From assembly GCA_021793055.1 (NCBI GenBank), contig JAJYTL010000216.1, positions 1-5,866 on the forward strand: a stretch of 5,866 nt of DNA, read 5' to 3'. The notes under the pieces are model-generated. The model did not search any database and was not told the origin of the DNA. It saw only the letters and a list, made by a program, of their open reading frames with translations. Each line of letters begins with the position of its first letter. Positions within the stretch are counted from its first letter, which is position 1. Of this stretch, positions 5,484 to 5,866 are shown one piece after another. The position numbers and the translations under genes were made by a program. Source of the stretch: Pseudomonadota bacterium. Lineage in GTDB: Bacteria > Pseudomonadota > Alphaproteobacteria > Ferrovibrionales > Ferrovibrionaceae.

Positions 5484-5866
5484 TCAGGATGCCGCGGCCT
5501 TGAGAATCCCCGGTATCCGCTGGTAGCTTTTGACCCAGGGCCGCGCCGTCTCGAAAGCGCGGGCGGCGCGCAGCACGAGCGTGTCGTCGTACATCGGCCC
5601 GACGATCTGCAGTCCGACCGGCAAGCCGGCCTTGGTGAAGCCGCAAGGCACCGTCGCCGCCGGCTGCTGGCTCAGGTTGAAGGGATAGCTGAAGGGCGTC
5701 CAGACCGGCCAGGACTCCTCCGGCTCGCCGAGCGCCTCGGGCGCGATCAAGCCGGCGGTAAAGGCCGGGATCGGCAAGGTCGGGGTCAGCAGGATGGGAT
5801 AATCAGCGCTGAACTTCTTGAGCCGCGCGCCGAACGTGCCGCGCGCCTGCATCGCCTTGAAGTCAT
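5484..5866 (-). CDS. Amidase-signature family protein, C-terminal fragment cut by the window's right edge
   Basis: Only the last 126 residues or so are visible; the frame is open to the right edge and the start lies outside. The stretch PILLTPTLPIPAF, then FSYPFNLSQQPAATVPCGF, then GLPVGLQIVGP, is typical of the C-terminal part of amidase-signature enzymes (the GatA and aryl-amidase group). These hydrolyse carboxamides with a Ser-cisSer-Lys triad; that triad lies upstream and cannot be checked here. The protein ends in ILKAAAS. I do not call it GatA: the WTPFSYPFNLSQQPA stretch fits the broad group of stand-alone amidases better, and no gatB or gatC is seen. The substrate is unknown. It converges on the tRNA-Asn gene with about 100 bp between them. 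That spacer holds the hairpin and a perfect CGGCGCGCCG palindrome (5459-5468). Confidence 0.9.
   Translation of the reverse strand, partial: DFKAMQARGTFGARLKKFSADYPILLTPTLPIPAFTAGLIAPEALGEPEESWPVWTPFSYPFNLSQQPAATVPCGFTKAGLPVGLQIVGPMYDDTLVLRAARAFETARPWVKSYQRIPGILKAAAS

Overview
The window is a high-GC chromosomal housekeeping segment, most likely from an alphaproteobacterium, possibly Rhodospirillales-like. The lineage is inferred from the strong GC bias, the purF–SDR pairing and the style of the BamB and Der proteins. It was not tested by a database search.

Layout. From the left edge to 755 (+) lies the C-terminal half of purF, the first committed enzyme of purine synthesis, with all four cysteines of the [4Fe-4S] class visible. 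It is followed 53 bp later by a YciK-like short-chain dehydrogenase/reductase (809-1576, +) that starts at GTG behind a clear Shine-Dalgarno sequence. The pair converges on a compact minus-strand operon (5066 down to 1699). In transcription order this is a YfgM-like membrane-anchored TPR protein, a BamB-like outer-membrane assembly lipoprotein, and the double-GTPase ribosome assembly factor Der. The first junction is TAA directly followed by ATG, and the second is a 4-bp GTGA overlap, so translation is probably coupled. This is the yfgM-bamB-der order of E. coli. Between the convergent SDR and der genes is a 122-bp spacer holding a 45-bp island of about 13% GC.

Upstream of the operon, a 240-bp divergent spacer carries candidate promoters for the operon (leftward) and for a tRNA-Asn(GTT) gene (5307-5382, +). 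The tRNA has encoded CCA and is followed by a strong hairpin, which lies before the convergent 3' end of an amidase-signature gene (5484 to the right edge, -).

Function. The operon links envelope biogenesis (inner-membrane chaperone-type TPR protein and BAM-complex lipoprotein) with 50S ribosome maturation (Der). purF feeds nucleotide synthesis, and the SDR's substrate is unknown. I found no CRISPR, insertion sequence, phage, toxin-antitoxin or defence module, and no convincing novel system. The points worth a second look are small: the AT-rich island, abrupt low-GC patches inside the SDR and bamB genes, the ambiguous der start, and the hairpin without a U-tract after the tRNA.
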